From contig NZ_WVHL01000005.1 of the NCBI RefSeq assembly GCF_009861525.1, positions 2,294,001-2,358,000 of the forward strand: DNA of 64,000 nt, written 5' to 3'. Under the pieces are notes generated by a model. The model was given only the letters and a program-made list of their open reading frames with translations, did no database searches and was not told the DNA's origin. Of the stretch, positions 62,710-64,000 are shown in pieces; within the stretch, counting starts at the first letter, position 1, and the number at the start of each line of letters is the position of its first letter. Position numbers and translations under genes: made by a program. Origin of the DNA: Pseudomonas sp. LD120 (lineage in GTDB: Bacteria > Pseudomonadota > Gammaproteobacteria > Pseudomonadales > Pseudomonadaceae).

Positions 62710-64000
62710 TCAATCCTTCCTCGGTAACTCGATCACAAAGCGCGTCCAGCCGGTACCCGATTCGCAGTGGATCTGCCCGCCATGGGCGCGAATGATCGAC
62801 TGGGTGATTGCCAGCCCTAATCCTGCATGTTCATTGCTGCCTTCGCGTCGTGCCAGGTCCGCTCGGTAGAAACGGTCGAACAGGCGCGGTAGCACGTGTT
62901 CGGCGATGCCTGCACCAGTGTTTTCGATGCTCAGGCTCAAGGCCTGAGGACGCTCACTGATTTGCACCTTGATCGATCCACCAGCAGGGGTGAAGCGCAG
63001 GGCATTGTCCAGCAGGTTGGACAGTGCCCTGCGCAGCATGCTGCGATCGCCAGCAAAACCCGCGTGGCCTTTCCGGCTCAGGCTGACGCGCGCGTCTTCC
63101 GCCAGCGGGCGGTAAAACTCCAGCAGCATGTCAGCCTCTTGGGCCAGTTCCAACGCCTCGCGCCTGGGCGTCAGTAGGCCGTGGTCGGCCTTGGCCAGGT
63201 ACAGCATGTCGTTGACCAGTTGCGCCATCCACTGCAGTTCTTCGAGGTTGCTGTGCAGGGCTTCGCGGTAATCCTCAAGTGGCCTGGGCCGGGTCAGGGT
63301 GACTTGGGTGTGGGTCAGTAGATTGGACAGTGGTGTGCGCAACTCATGGGCAATGTCGGCAGAAAAGGCCGACAGGCGCTGGAATGACTCTTCAAGGCGG
63401 CCCAGCATGGCGTTGAAGCTGTTGGCCAGCTCCGCCAGTTCCGCAGGCATCTGTTGAGCTGGTAAGCGTTGGGTCAGCGAGGTCGCGCAGACGCTGGCGG
63501 CCACCGCGCTCATGCGCCGCAAAGGGTGCAACCCGCTGCGGGCGGCCCAGGCGCCGAGCAGGGCGGTGGCCAGGGCCGACAGGCCCATGGTGAGCCAGAT
63601 CAGGCGCTGCATGCGTTGTAGAAAATGCTGGTGATGGGTGATGTCGAGTATCAGGGTCAATTGCGGCGAATGGCTCTGTCCGGGAGTCAAAGGCGCTGTG
63701 TAGACCCGATAGGCGGTGCCCGCCTGGCTTAGGCTGCGCAGGCCACTGGTGCCGGGCGATGCAGCGGGCAGGGTGGGGGCGCTTTCGAACCAGGGTTGGC
63801 CGTCGCTACCGCTGATCCGCAGCGCCAGGTCCTGCTGGTGACTCAACTCCTCCTGCAATCTCGCCTGGTGTCGCGTGAGGTCTTTGGGCGCTGTTATGTC
63901 CCGCAGGGCACTGCGCAGGGTGGTCAGCTGGCCGTCGAGCCGTTGCTGATCCAGTTCGATGAAGTGGCTTTCGCTGGCCTGGTTGAACAATACCCCAGCC
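62710..64000 (-). CDS. Heavy-metal-type sensor histidine kinase (5' end outside window)
   Basis: The frame runs off the right edge, and the residues at the edge (LGVLFNQASESHF) look like the end of the first membrane helix, so the N-terminus is missing. Visible 430 residues: periplasmic sensor part, second helix (about 130-150 of the visible part), HAMP, H-box FSADIAHELRTPLSNLL with phospho-His, N-box NLLDNALRF, and G-boxes NTGAGI and GLGLAI. Overall pattern is that of CusS/CopS/IrlS kinases; a response regulator gene should lie upstream, outside the window. Which metal or signal is unknown. Confidence 0.88.
   Translation of the reverse strand, partial: AGVLFNQASESHFIELDQQRLDGQLTTLRSALRDITAPKDLTRHQARLQEELSHQQDLALRISGSDGQPWFESAPTLPAASPGTSGLRSLSQAGTAYRVYTAPLTPGQSHSPQLTLILDITHHQHFLQRMQRLIWLTMGLSALATALLGAWAARSGLHPLRRMSAVAASVCATSLTQRLPAQQMPAELAELANSFNAMLGRLEESFQRLSAFSADIAHELRTPLSNLLTHTQVTLTRPRPLEDYREALHSNLEELQWMAQLVNDMLYLAKADHGLLTPRREALELAQEADMLLEFYRPLAEDARVSLSRKGHAGFAGDRSMLRRALSNLLDNALRFTPAGGSIKVQISERPQALSLSIENTGAGIAEHVLPRLFDRFYRADLARREGSNEHAGLGLAITQSIIRAHGGQIHCESGTGWTRFVIELPRKD

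Overview
The window is a 64 kb stretch of chromosome from a Pseudomonas, most likely of the P. fluorescens group (P. protegens / P. chlororaphis type). The evidence is high GC, REP-type palindromes, and gene blocks whose order I recognise from Pseudomonas: hemN-ccoSIHG-ccoPQON twice-aer-acnA, and uup-usp-fadBA-topA-sulA-lexA-psrA-nagZ-mfd-gap-apbE-sth-lolCDE. It is almost entirely core genome. I see no IS element, prophage, tRNA, rRNA or CRISPR array. Species assignment is inference.

Bases 1-20,000 are mostly a low-oxygen respiration block on the minus strand. It holds hemN (anaerobic heme synthesis), ccoS-ccoI-ccoH-ccoG (assembly of cbb3 oxidase) and two complete tandem ccoNOQP operons. Strong ANR/FNR boxes lie before hemN and before the second cco operon, where the box is inside the first codons of a divergent hydrolase gene. 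Two near-identical dyads of RegA/PrrA/RoxR type, each beside a degenerate ANR-like site, lie upstream of ccoG and between the two cco operons. A lone RTX lipase gene sits inside this block without any type I secretion genes. The aerotaxis receptor aer and a CPBP membrane protease follow.

Bases 20,000-35,000 carry housekeeping genes: acnA, rlmM, tusA, a MATE exporter, pdxB, a small conserved protein, an MsbA-like ABC exporter, slt, the ABC-F protein uup, a universal stress protein and an unrecognised membrane-anchored protein. Between that protein and fadB is a 555-base gap with an orphan minus-strand terminator and a fitting promoter, a candidate sRNA of about 180 nt.

Bases 35,000-46,300 link fatty-acid degradation and stress control: fadBA with PsrA-like boxes, topA, lexA-sulA with two SOS boxes, psrA with two PsrA boxes over its own promoter, and nagZ. 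Bases 46,300-64,000 carry a tight mfd-csiV-SNF2 helicase operon, a long-form gap dehydrogenase, apbE, sth, a GDPD phosphodiesterase, a PilZ-like protein, lolC-lolD-lolE and the start-truncated end of a sensor kinase. The nqr and nqrM genes that I expect between gap and sth in P. aeruginosa are absent, leaving apbE without an adjacent partner.
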